A DNA stretch of 64,000 nucleotides, from assembly GCA_049603835.1 (NCBI GenBank), contig JBMYSZ010000016.1, forward strand, positions 21,309 to 85,308, read 5' to 3'. The notes beneath the pieces were generated by a model. That model searched no databases. It saw nothing but the letters and a program-made list of their open reading frames with translations, and was not told where the DNA came from. The position numbers were made by a program, and so were the translations under genes. This document shows positions 8,179 to 15,502 of this stretch, in pieces (positions within the stretch are counted from its first letter, which is position 1; each line of letters starts with the position of its first letter). The DNA comes from Mangrovicoccus sp049603835. Lineage in GTDB: Bacteria > Pseudomonadota > Alphaproteobacteria > Rhodobacterales > Rhodobacteraceae.

Positions 8179-8454
8179 TTAACTGACTCCGTGGACCGCG
8201 CCAGGATGGGTTTCGATATAGTGCTTCAAAGTTGAATAAAGTTCGCGCGCATGGGCCAGGTCCTTTTTATGCAGCGCTTCGCGAATATCATCGCAAATCA
8301 TATCATGGACCTTCGCTTCGCCGTGATGCTCATGCATCAAATATTCTGCCAGCATCGCCGCATTGGCGGGGGTGATATGCTCATGCTCGGCGATGGCTTC
8401 GATTTCCTCAGAGGTGAGGTCGGTCATGCCGATGACGTCGTCAATATTAATCAT
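8179..8454 (-). CDS. Small His-rich helical protein of unknown function
   Basis: 91 residues, preceded by a good GAGAGGA site. The sequence is acidic and His-rich (EHEHITP, YLMHEHHGEAKVHDM) and looks all-helical. I recall similar unnamed proteins in Rhodobacterales but cannot give a function. The promoter region shared with the divergent 60-residue membrane protein contains two FNR-like sites, so low-oxygen control is likely. The His clusters could bind metal, which is inference only. Confidence 0.7.
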   Translation of the reverse strand: MINIDDVIGMTDLTSEEIEAIAEHEHITPANAAMLAEYLMHEHHGEAKVHDMICDDIREALHKKDLAHARELYSTLKHYIETHPGAVHGVS

Positions 8455-8498
8455 GGCTGGTCCTCTCTTGGACTATGGGTGCAAGGAGGCGTAATTTA

Positions 8499-8552
8499 TC
8501 TTTGACCTAACGGCGCTGATACAGATCAACTTCGGCTGATATAGGTCAAAGA
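8499..8552. promoter_or_regulatory. Divergent control region with two FNR/FnrL-like sites inside an inverted repeat
   Basis: Two sites resemble the FNR consensus TTGAT-N4-ATCAA. CTGAT-ACAG-ATCAA (8516-8529) has one mismatch, and CTGAT-ATAG-GTCAA (8536-8549) has two. Their starts are 20 bases apart, two helical turns. Perfect 11-bp arms, TCTTTGACCTA (8499-8509) and TAGGTCAAAGA (8542-8552), enclose the first site and overlap the second. The region lies between genes starting at 8454 (minus) and 8611 (plus). Confidence 0.55.
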
Positions 8553-8610
8553 CACATTTTCAATACAAGATTAAAGTCAGGGCATAATTTGCGACCGAAA
8601 GGAAAGTCTC

Positions 8611-8793
8611 ATGTTTCGCCTTGCCTCTCTGCTTTATTCGCTGATCGGCACCACCCTGGCGGGGTCTGCCATCGTTGTGGCGCTGGTTATGGGATATGAT
8701 GATCTACAAGGCATTGTCATTGCAGCGGCGCTTGGCGCGCTGGCGGCTCTGCCGGTATCCTATTTGGTGGCCCGGCAGATGTATTTGTCGTGA
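8611..8793 (+). CDS. Small two-helix membrane protein
   Basis: 60 residues, nearly all hydrophobic. There are two transmembrane helices (about residues 3-28 and 34-55) joined by GYDDLQG. GAAAGGAAAG precedes the ATG. Similar proteins in Rhodobacterales are, as I recall, often mislabelled CTP synthetase; nothing in this sequence supports that. The stop abuts the end of the convergent hydrolase gene with no gap. Its promoter region carries the FNR-like sites described separately. Confidence 0.7.
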   Translation: MFRLASLLYSLIGTTLAGSAIVVALVMGYDDLQGIVIAAALGALAALPVSYLVARQMYLS

Positions 8794-9549
8794 TTACGCA
8801 GCCAGATAGGCGCGGATCGCTGCTTCGAATTCGCGGGGTTTTTCGGCATGCAGCCAATGCCCCGCGCCAGGGATCTTCACAAAGCGTGCCTTAGGGAAAA
8901 GCGCGGTGATCTGTGGGCGGTGCTCGGGCAGGACATAATCCGAGGCGCCGCCGGAAAGAAACAGCGTCGGCTCTGGGAATTGCCCGTCTAGTTGGGGAAA
9001 GCCGATGATCTTATCCATCTCGGCGCCCAAAACATCCAAATTCAGCCGCCAGCGTTTTTCTTGCACATCCAGGCTCTGCAGCAAAAAAGCGCGCACGGCC
9101 AGCTCCGGCACGCTATCGCGCAGGGCTTGGTCCGCATCCGAACGGGTTTTGATCGGGGCGAGATCCAGCGCTTTCATGGCATGGATATAGCCGATTTGCG
9201 TATGGGTATAGGTCACCGGCGCGATATCGGCGATGATCAGCTTGCGCAGAAGCTCGGGCCGGGTAAGCGCCAAAGTCATGGAAGCTTTGCCGCCCATGGA
9301 ATGGCCCACCAGATCCGCTTTGCCCCCATGGGCCTCAATCACTTCTGCCAGATCAGCGGCCATATCTGGATAAGATTGGCTGTCAAACCAAGGGCTTGAG
9401 CCGTGATTTCGCATATCCACCGCGATTACCGGGCGCTCATCGGCCAAGCGCTTTGCGATCACATTCCAATTGCGGGCCGAGCCGTAAAGCCCATGCACCA
9501 CAAGCAAAGGGACGCCAGTGGCGTCCCCATATTCAACATAATTGAGCAT
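8794..9549 (-). CDS. Alpha/beta-fold hydrolase (YbfF-like esterase)
   Basis: 251 residues from the ATG at 9549, five bases after the glyA stop. The longer frame runs into glyA. The features of the fold are all seen: the oxyanion region LLVVHGLYGSARNW, the nucleophile elbow GHSMGG (about residue 94), a late Asp in FLSGGASDYVLPEH and the catalytic His in IPGAGHWLHAEKP. The closest general type is the YbfF acyl-CoA/carboxyl esterase group. It lies downstream of glyA on the same strand and is probably co-transcribed with it. The substrate is not known. Confidence 0.85.
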   Translation of the reverse strand: MLNYVEYGDATGVPLLVVHGLYGSARNWNVIAKRLADERPVIAVDMRNHGSSPWFDSQSYPDMAADLAEVIEAHGGKADLVGHSMGGKASMTLALTRPELLRKLIIADIAPVTYTHTQIGYIHAMKALDLAPIKTRSDADQALRDSVPELAVRAFLLQSLDVQEKRWRLNLDVLGAEMDKIIGFPQLDGQFPEPTLFLSGGASDYVLPEHRPQITALFPKARFVKIPGAGHWLHAEKPREFEAAIRAYLAA

Positions 9550-9554
9550 CGCTC

Positions 9555-10850
9555 TTACAGATCCGAATAGATCGGGAAGCGCGCGCAAAGCTCTGCTACT
9601 TCGGCGCGAACTTTGGCCTCAACCTCGCTATTTCCCTCTTCGCCATTGGCAGCGAGGCCATCAACAACCTCAACGATCCAATCACCGATCTGGCGGAACT
9701 CTGCCTCGGCAAAGCCGCGGGTTGTCCCCGCCGGAGAGCCCAGACGAACGCCCGAAGTGACCATCGGTTTTTCCGGGTCAAACGGAATACCGTTTTTGTT
9801 GCAGGTGATATGCGCGCGGCCCAGAGCGGCCTCGGTTGCATTGCCCTTCACGCCTTTGGGGCGCAGATCCACCAGAACCACATGAGTGTCGGTGCCATTG
9901 GTGACAGTGTTCAACCCGCCCGCCATCAGCTGATCCGCCAGAGCTTGGGCGTTTTTCACCACTTGCTCAGCATAGGTTTTGAATTCCGGACGCAGCGCTT
10001 CGCCAAAGGCAACCGCCTTTGCGGCGATCACATGCATCAGCGGGCCGCCCTGGATGCCAGGGAAAATCGCGGAATTCACCTTTTTCGCGATTTCCGCGTC
10101 GTTGGTCAGGATCATGCCGCCACGCGGGCCGCGCAGAGTTTTATGGGTGGTGGTGGTGGCCACATGTGCATGCGGGAAGGGCGAAGGATGTTGGCCGCCG
10201 GCCACGAGGCCCGCGAAATGCGCCATATCCACCATCAAATAAGCCCCAACGCTATCGGCAATCTCGCGCATTTTGACGAAATCCACCTGACGTGGGATAG
10301 CCGAACCGCCCGCGATCAAGAGCTTGGGCTTATGTTCGGTCGCGAGGGCCTGCACCTGATCATAATCGATTTCATTGGTCTGCTGGGTCACGCCATATTG
10401 CACAGCATTGAACCATTTGCCCGATTGGTTCGGACGCGCACCATGGGTCAGGTGGCCACCGGCATCCAGGCTCATGCCCAAAATTGTATCGCCGGGCGCG
10501 ATCAGCGCTTGGAACACGCCTTGGTTCGCCTGGCTGCCGGAATTCGGCTGCACATTGGCATAGGCGCAGCCAAACAGCTCTTTCGCGCGGTCACGGGCCA
10601 AGTTTTCGGCGATATCCACATATTGGCAGCCACCATAATAGCGGCGGCCTGGATAGCCCTCGGCATATTTGTTGGTCATGATCGAGCCCTGGGCCTCTAG
10701 CACGGCGCGGCTGACGATATTTTCGCTGGCAATCAGCTCAATTTCGTCGCGCTGGCGGCCGAGTTCCTGGGTGATCGAGCCGAACAGCTCGGGGTCACGA
10801 TCAGCGAGCGTTTCGGTGAAAAATCCTTGGTCGCGGTGAGGTGCATTCAT
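9555..10850 (-). CDS. glyA: Serine hydroxymethyltransferase
   Basis: 431 residues, full length. The PLP lysine is in TTTHKTLRGPRGGMIL, with YPGRRYYGGCQYVD and VDMAHFAGLVAGG upstream of it. It converts serine and tetrahydrofolate to glycine and 5,10-methylene-THF, the main supply of one-carbon units, in the cytoplasm. A strong GAGGGAGAG site precedes the ATG. The 190 bases between it and the divergent nadK gene hold no riboswitch that I can recognise. Confidence 0.97.
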   Translation of the reverse strand: MNAPHRDQGFFTETLADRDPELFGSITQELGRQRDEIELIASENIVSRAVLEAQGSIMTNKYAEGYPGRRYYGGCQYVDIAENLARDRAKELFGCAYANVQPNSGSQANQGVFQALIAPGDTILGMSLDAGGHLTHGARPNQSGKWFNAVQYGVTQQTNEIDYDQVQALATEHKPKLLIAGGSAIPRQVDFVKMREIADSVGAYLMVDMAHFAGLVAGGQHPSPFPHAHVATTTTHKTLRGPRGGMILTNDAEIAKKVNSAIFPGIQGGPLMHVIAAKAVAFGEALRPEFKTYAEQVVKNAQALADQLMAGGLNTVTNGTDTHVVLVDLRPKGVKGNATEAALGRAHITCNKNGIPFDPEKPMVTSGVRLGSPAGTTRGFAEAEFRQIGDWIVEVVDGLAANGEEGNSEVEAKVRAEVAELCARFPIYSDL

Positions 10851-11040
10851 GGGTCATCTCTCCCTCTGGTCGCGCGCCAGGCGCAATACGGGTGGCAGGC
10901 TTTTGAGGGCCTGTCTTTAGCTTGCCTTTTGCTTTTGGGAAAGGCCCAAGCGCATGAAATCCTTGCGACTGGTTAGGCAGTGTAGTTGAGTTTTCCCACC
11001 ATTCAGGTCAAGACGGGTCAGAACTATCAGGGGATAAGCG

Positions 11041-11805
11041 GTGCAGGATCTGAAAATTGCCTTCCGGGCCAGCCGCTCTCCGGTGGCGCAGGCCGCGATG
11101 CAAGAACTCTCGCGTTTCTACGGCAATGCCGGTTTGGATCGCGCCGATGTTGTGGTCGCACTTGGCGGTGATGGCTTCATGCTGGAAACGCTTCATACCA
11201 CGCAAGAGGTTGATTTACCGGTCTATGGCATGAATCGCGGCACGGTCGGGTTCTTGATGAACGAGTATTCGGTCGTCGATTTGATGGAGCGTTTGGCCAG
11301 CGCCGAAGAGGAACTGGTCAATCCGCTAGAGATGCGCGCCACTTGCGTCGATGGCACCGAGCACCGGCTTTTGGCAATCAATGAAGTGTCGCTGCTGCGC
11401 GCAGGCCCCCAGGCGGCCAAGCTGCGGATTATCGTAGACCGGCGCGAACGGATGGACGAGCTGGTTTGCGATGGGGCGTTGGTTTGCACCCCTGCCGGTT
11501 CGACCGCCTATAACTATTCCGCCCATGGACCGATTCTCCCGATTGGGTCGGATGTTTTGGCCCTGACGGCTATGGCCGCATTTCGGCCGCGGCGCTGGCG
11601 CGGGGCGCTTTTGCCCAAAACCGCTCAGGTCCGGTTCGAAGTGCTAGAGCATGAAAAGCGCCCGGTTATGGCCGATGCGGATAGCCGACAGGTGGAAAAT
11701 GTCCTATCCGTGGAAATCCGCAGCCATCCGGAAATTGCGCATCGCTTGCTATTTGATCCGGGCCATGGGCTCGAAGAGCGACTGCTGCGCGAACAATTCG
11801 TCTAA
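11041..11805 (+). CDS. nadK: NAD kinase
   Basis: 254 residues. The GGDG motif is at 42-45 (VVVALGGDGFML), followed by NRGTVGFLMNEY and the family motif GSTAYNYSAHGPILP. It phosphorylates NAD to NADP with ATP. It is at the short end of the family, as is usual in alphaproteobacteria. The start is GTG, preceded by AGGGGATAAGC. It is divergent from glyA and convergent with the sigma-54 regulator, so it is expressed alone. Confidence 0.95.
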   Translation: MQDLKIAFRASRSPVAQAAMQELSRFYGNAGLDRADVVVALGGDGFMLETLHTTQEVDLPVYGMNRGTVGFLMNEYSVVDLMERLASAEEELVNPLEMRATCVDGTEHRLLAINEVSLLRAGPQAAKLRIIVDRRERMDELVCDGALVCTPAGSTAYNYSAHGPILPIGSDVLALTAMAAFRPRRWRGALLPKTAQVRFEVLEHEKRPVMADADSRQVENVLSVEIRSHPEIAHRLLFDPGHGLEERLLREQFV

Positions 11806-11816
11806 AGCGATAGGCT

Positions 11817-13232
11817 CTAGGCGGGGCTTTCATCGGGTTTCGGGTCCGATTGGGCCCAGCTTTCGCGCTTGCGGTAAATGGTCGAAGGCGACACGCCCAA
11901 AAGCCGCGCGGCTTTCGGAATTGACCCATCAGCATAAGAGATAGTGGCCTCAATCGCGGCGCGCTCAATTTCCGCCAGGCTGAGGCCGATCAAATTTTGC
12001 GGCGTTAGAACATCCGCTGCCGCTGAAGGACTGGCTGCGGGCGGAACCGGCGACTCGTCCAAAAAGCCTTGCGGCAGCATATCCAGCGTAACCGTCTCGC
12101 CGTCATGCATAACGACAACATTTTGCAAAACATTCAGCAATTGCCGCACATTACCGGGCCAGGGATGGGCTAGAAAGGCCTTGATCACCTCTGGGGCAAA
12201 GCTTTTCATACTGCGACTTTCGATCGCGGCGAAGTTCTGCAAAGTCCGCTCGGCGATGTCCATAATGTCTTCGCCGCGCTGGCGGAGGGCGGGCATTTGC
12301 ACCGGCACCACATGCAACCGATAGAAAAGATCGGCGCGAAACCGGCCTGCTTTCACCTCTTCGGTCGGATCGCGATTAGTGGCGCAGACAATCCGCACAT
12401 CGACTTTACGGGATTTGGCCGTGCCCACCGGTGTAATGGTCGAGGTTTGCAGAAATCGCAGGAGTTTGGTCTGAAGATTGAGATCCAGCTCGCAAATCTC
12501 ATCTAGGAATAATGTCCCGCCATCGGCCAAAGCCGCCGCCCCCTGACGGTCACCGATTGCCCCGGTGAAAGCACCTTTGAGATGGCCAAAGACTTCTGAC
12601 TCCAGCAAATCAGCGGGAATACCGCCGCAATTGAGCGGTACAAAAGGGCCAGAGGCGCGGGGCGATAGATTGTGAATCGCCTGAGCGCAAAGCTCTTTGC
12701 CGGTGCCGCTTTCCCCGTGAATGAAAACCGTGGCCATGGATTTGGCGGCGGAATGGATTTGGTTATACACTTTCTGCATCGGGGCAGAATTGCCAATAAG
12801 ACCGGGGATCCCAATTTGCGCGGCCTGATCTTGTGGCTCTGGGTCGCTTTTTTCCTCAATCACTTTGGCGCAAATCTTTGCCTGGGCGCGGCGCAAAATT
12901 GTCAGCAGATTTTGTTGATCAAACGGCTTTACGACAAATTCATGAGCCCCATGGCGCATGGCTTCGACAGCGCGGGCGATCAAACCGCTAGAGGTGATAA
13001 TCACGAAAGCCGCGTTTTGGATTTCCAGGCAAGTTTTCATAAAGGCCAAAGCCTCGCCACCCGCCAGCGACATGTCCAAAATCACCACTGAGGGGCGCTG
13101 CCCCTCATATAATTGCCGGCCATCTTCTAAGCTATGGGTATAGGTGACGACAAAGCCTTCCCGGGCCAGAAACTCTGGATAGCCTAGGCTTTGTTCTGAC
13201 GCGTCTTCGATGACAAGGAGGGGGCGATCCAT
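11817..13232 (-). CDS. Sigma-54-dependent response regulator (NtrC/LuxO type)
   Basis: 471 residues from the ATG at 13232; a TTG 12 bases earlier is an alternative start. Domains in order: a receiver (phospho-acceptor D53 in VVILDMSLAGG, conserved K in EFVVKPFD); an AAA+ activator with Walker A GESGTGKEL near 165, the sigma-54 contact loop GAFTGA near 222 and Walker B GGTLFLDEICEL; and a Fis-type helix-turn-helix at the C-terminus (SIPKAARLLGVSPSTIYRK). It should activate RpoN promoters when phosphorylated. No histidine kinase gene is adjacent, so it is an orphan. Overall layout is closest to LuxO-type regulators. Confidence 0.92.
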   Translation of the reverse strand: MDRPLLVIEDASEQSLGYPEFLAREGFVVTYTHSLEDGRQLYEGQRPSVVILDMSLAGGEALAFMKTCLEIQNAAFVIITSSGLIARAVEAMRHGAHEFVVKPFDQQNLLTILRRAQAKICAKVIEEKSDPEPQDQAAQIGIPGLIGNSAPMQKVYNQIHSAAKSMATVFIHGESGTGKELCAQAIHNLSPRASGPFVPLNCGGIPADLLESEVFGHLKGAFTGAIGDRQGAAALADGGTLFLDEICELDLNLQTKLLRFLQTSTITPVGTAKSRKVDVRIVCATNRDPTEEVKAGRFRADLFYRLHVVPVQMPALRQRGEDIMDIAERTLQNFAAIESRSMKSFAPEVIKAFLAHPWPGNVRQLLNVLQNVVVMHDGETVTLDMLPQGFLDESPVPPAASPSAAADVLTPQNLIGLSLAEIERAAIEATISYADGSIPKAARLLGVSPSTIYRKRESWAQSDPKPDESPA

Positions 13233-13434
13233 CGGCTCAGTCAATCAATAAGGCGCGCTCATGCCAATATACGACTGCCGGTTATTACGGGCCGGTGCGA
13301 CTCGATAGTTTTTCTGCGTGATATATGCATCGGAAATGTCAAGTTTTTCTGCTTTCTGCTTCGGAATATGTGAAAAAACGTAATCTGTATTCGCGTCGCG
13401 GCAAACAGGATTTTATTGAAATCGCCGATATGTG

Positions 13435-13466
13435 TACATGCCCGGCAAAAAACCGCCGGGCATGTA
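13435..13466. terminator. Strong hairpin downstream of prpE
   Basis: TACATGCCCGGC, an 8-base loop, then GCCGGGCATGTA: a perfect 12-bp stem just after the prpE stop on the minus strand. There is no T-run after the stem on either strand; on the minus strand the loop itself is GGTTTTTT. It probably marks the 3' end of the prpE transcript. Confidence 0.5.
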
Positions 13467-13480
13467 AAGAAATTGATATC

Positions 13481-15376
13481 TTAGGAGGCTTTTGGATAGC
13501 CCAGCGATTTCAGGCTGACTGAAATTTCATCTAAGATAGCTGGGTCATCGATCGTGGCAGGCATTTTGAACTCTTCGCCATCAGCGATTTTCACCATTGT
13601 GCCACGCAAAATTTTGCCGGAACGGGTCTTTGGAAGCCGATCTACCACCACTGCCAGTTTGAATGCCGCCACCGGACCGATTTTTTCGCGCACCATTGTG
13701 ACCACTTCTTTGACCACATCAGCTTGGTCGCGATCACAGCCTGAATTCAGGCATAAAAAGCCCATGGGCAATTGGCCTTTCAACTGATCGGTCACGCCAA
13801 TGACTGCGCATTCGGCCACATCGGGATGGGCCGCCAGGACTTCTTCCATGCCGCCAGTGGAAAGCCGGTGACCAGCGACATTGATCACATCATCGGTGCG
13901 GGCCATGATATAGACATAGCCGTCTTCATCCTTCATCCCCGCATCGCCGGTTTCATAATAGCCGGGGAATTGCGTCAGATAGGATTTTTTGAACCGGTCC
14001 TCGGCATTCCAAAGCCCTGGCAAAGTGCCTGGCGGCAAGGGAAGCTTAATGGCGATGGCCCCTAAAGTATCGGCCCCGACCTCATGGCCGCCTTCGTCCA
14101 GGATGTGGATTTCATAGCCGGGCATGGCTACAGAAGGGGAGCCAACTTTAACTGGCATTTCCTCGATCCCCAGCGGGTTCGCAGCGATGGCATAGCCGGT
14201 TTCGGTTTGCCACCAATGGTCGATCACCGGCACTTTCAGCAGATCTTGCGCCCATTCGATTGTGTCAGGATCCGCGCGTTCGCCTGCCAGGAACAGGGAT
14301 TGCAGGCAGTCCATATTATATTTGCCGACGAATTCCCCCTTCGGATCTTCGCGTTTGATGGCGCGGAAGGCCGTGGGCGCGGTGAAGAGCACTTTGACCT
14401 GATGTTCTTCGATCACGCGCCAGAAGGTGCCAGCATCCGGGGTGCCGATGGGTTTGCCTTCGAAAACGATAGTGGTCGCACCGTAAATCAGCGGCCCATA
14501 GCAGATATAGCTATGCCCCACGACCCAGCCCACATCCGAGGCGGCCCAGAATACATCGCCCGGCTGGACATTATAGATGTTCTTCATGGTCCAGTTCAGC
14601 GCCACCAAATGGCCGCCATTGGGGCGGATCACGCCTTTGGGTTGGCCCGTCGTGCCGGAAGTATACAGAATATAGAGCGGGTCATTGCCGTTCACCGGCA
14701 CACATTCCGCGGGCTCCACCCCATATTGGAACGCATGCCAGTCGAAATCCCGGTCCTCTTCTAGATGGGCGACCTCTTGTTCGCGCTGGAAGATCACGCA
14801 GAATTCCGGCTTATGCTCGGCCAGATCAACCGCGCCATCAAGCAGCGGTTTGTAATGGACCACGCGCCCCGGCTCTAAGCCGCAAGAGGCCGCGATAATC
14901 GCCTTCGGTTTTGCATCATCGATCCGCACGGCCAGCTCATTGGCGGCGAACCCGCCGAAGACCACCGAATGGATCGCGCCCAGCCTTGCGCAGGCCAGCA
15001 TGGCTTCCAGGGCTTCCGGGATCATCGGCATATAAATGATCACTCGGTCGCCTTTTTCGATGCCCTTGGCCCGCAAAGCGCCTGCCAGCGACGCGACCCG
15101 GTCTTTCAGCTCGCTATAGGTGATTTCATGTTTGGAATGGGTGATCGGGCTGTCATGAATGATCGCCACTTGATCGCCGCGCCCGGCCTCCACATGCCGA
15201 TCAACCGCATTATAGCAGGTGTTGCACTGCCCATCGGAAAACCACTCATAAAGCGGGGCCTTTTCGTCAAACAGAGCTTTGCTTGGCTTTTTGAACCAAT
15301 CAACGCCCTCTGCGGCTGTCATCCAATAGGTTTCTGGATCGTCTTGCCAGGCCTTATAGGTCTCTTGGTAAGTCAT
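13481..15376 (-). CDS. prpE: Propionyl-CoA synthetase (AMP-forming)
   Basis: 631 residues from the ATG at 15376, preceded by GAGGGA. It belongs to the acetyl/propionyl-CoA synthetase class. The adenylate-forming motif is YILYTSGTTGQPKGV near residue 235, with YETGDAGMKDEDGYVYIMAR in the hinge region. The C-terminal lysine that closes the active site, and is commonly acetylated, lies in PKTRSGKILRGTM. The N-terminal TYQETYKAWQDDPETYW and the overall length fit PrpE better than Acs. It activates propionate (or acetate) with ATP and CoA. It lies directly downstream of the malic enzyme gene with its own leader of about 130 bases. Confidence 0.9.
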   Translation of the reverse strand: MTYQETYKAWQDDPETYWMTAAEGVDWFKKPSKALFDEKAPLYEWFSDGQCNTCYNAVDRHVEAGRGDQVAIIHDSPITHSKHEITYSELKDRVASLAGALRAKGIEKGDRVIIYMPMIPEALEAMLACARLGAIHSVVFGGFAANELAVRIDDAKPKAIIAASCGLEPGRVVHYKPLLDGAVDLAEHKPEFCVIFQREQEVAHLEEDRDFDWHAFQYGVEPAECVPVNGNDPLYILYTSGTTGQPKGVIRPNGGHLVALNWTMKNIYNVQPGDVFWAASDVGWVVGHSYICYGPLIYGATTIVFEGKPIGTPDAGTFWRVIEEHQVKVLFTAPTAFRAIKREDPKGEFVGKYNMDCLQSLFLAGERADPDTIEWAQDLLKVPVIDHWWQTETGYAIAANPLGIEEMPVKVGSPSVAMPGYEIHILDEGGHEVGADTLGAIAIKLPLPPGTLPGLWNAEDRFKKSYLTQFPGYYETGDAGMKDEDGYVYIMARTDDVINVAGHRLSTGGMEEVLAAHPDVAECAVIGVTDQLKGQLPMGFLCLNSGCDRDQADVVKEVVTMVREKIGPVAAFKLAVVVDRLPKTRSGKILRGTMVKIADGEEFKMPATIDDPAILDEISVSLKSLGYPKAS

Positions 15377-15465
15377 GGGGTCCCTCTCTCCATTTTTTAG
15401 AGGAAGAGTAGGAACGGATATTCCAAAACGGCAAGGTGACAGGTTGCCCAAAGGCAGCAGGGGGA

Positions 15466-15487
15466 GGAGCGGCATTTTCACCGCTCC
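15466..15487 (-). terminator. Hairpin spanning the space after the malic enzyme gene
   Basis: GGAGCGG, loop of eight, CCGCTCC, lying 16 bases past the maeB stop on the minus strand. There is no T-run, so termination is only likely, not certain. Confidence 0.4.
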
Positions 15488-15502
15488 AACTGTTAGAAGG
15501 CC

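Noticed and set aside
8611..8793. CTP synthetase label for the 60-residue membrane protein
   Set aside because: No amidotransferase or synthetase motif; 60 residues with two membrane helices cannot be PyrG.
9810..10700. 296-codon frame antisense to glyA
   Set aside because: glyA is certain on the other strand; the frame is His/Arg-rich without recognisable domains.
10851..11040. Possible riboswitch upstream of glyA
   Set aside because: I looked for conserved stems of known one-carbon or glycine riboswitches and recognised none; the length is ordinary for a divergent promoter region.
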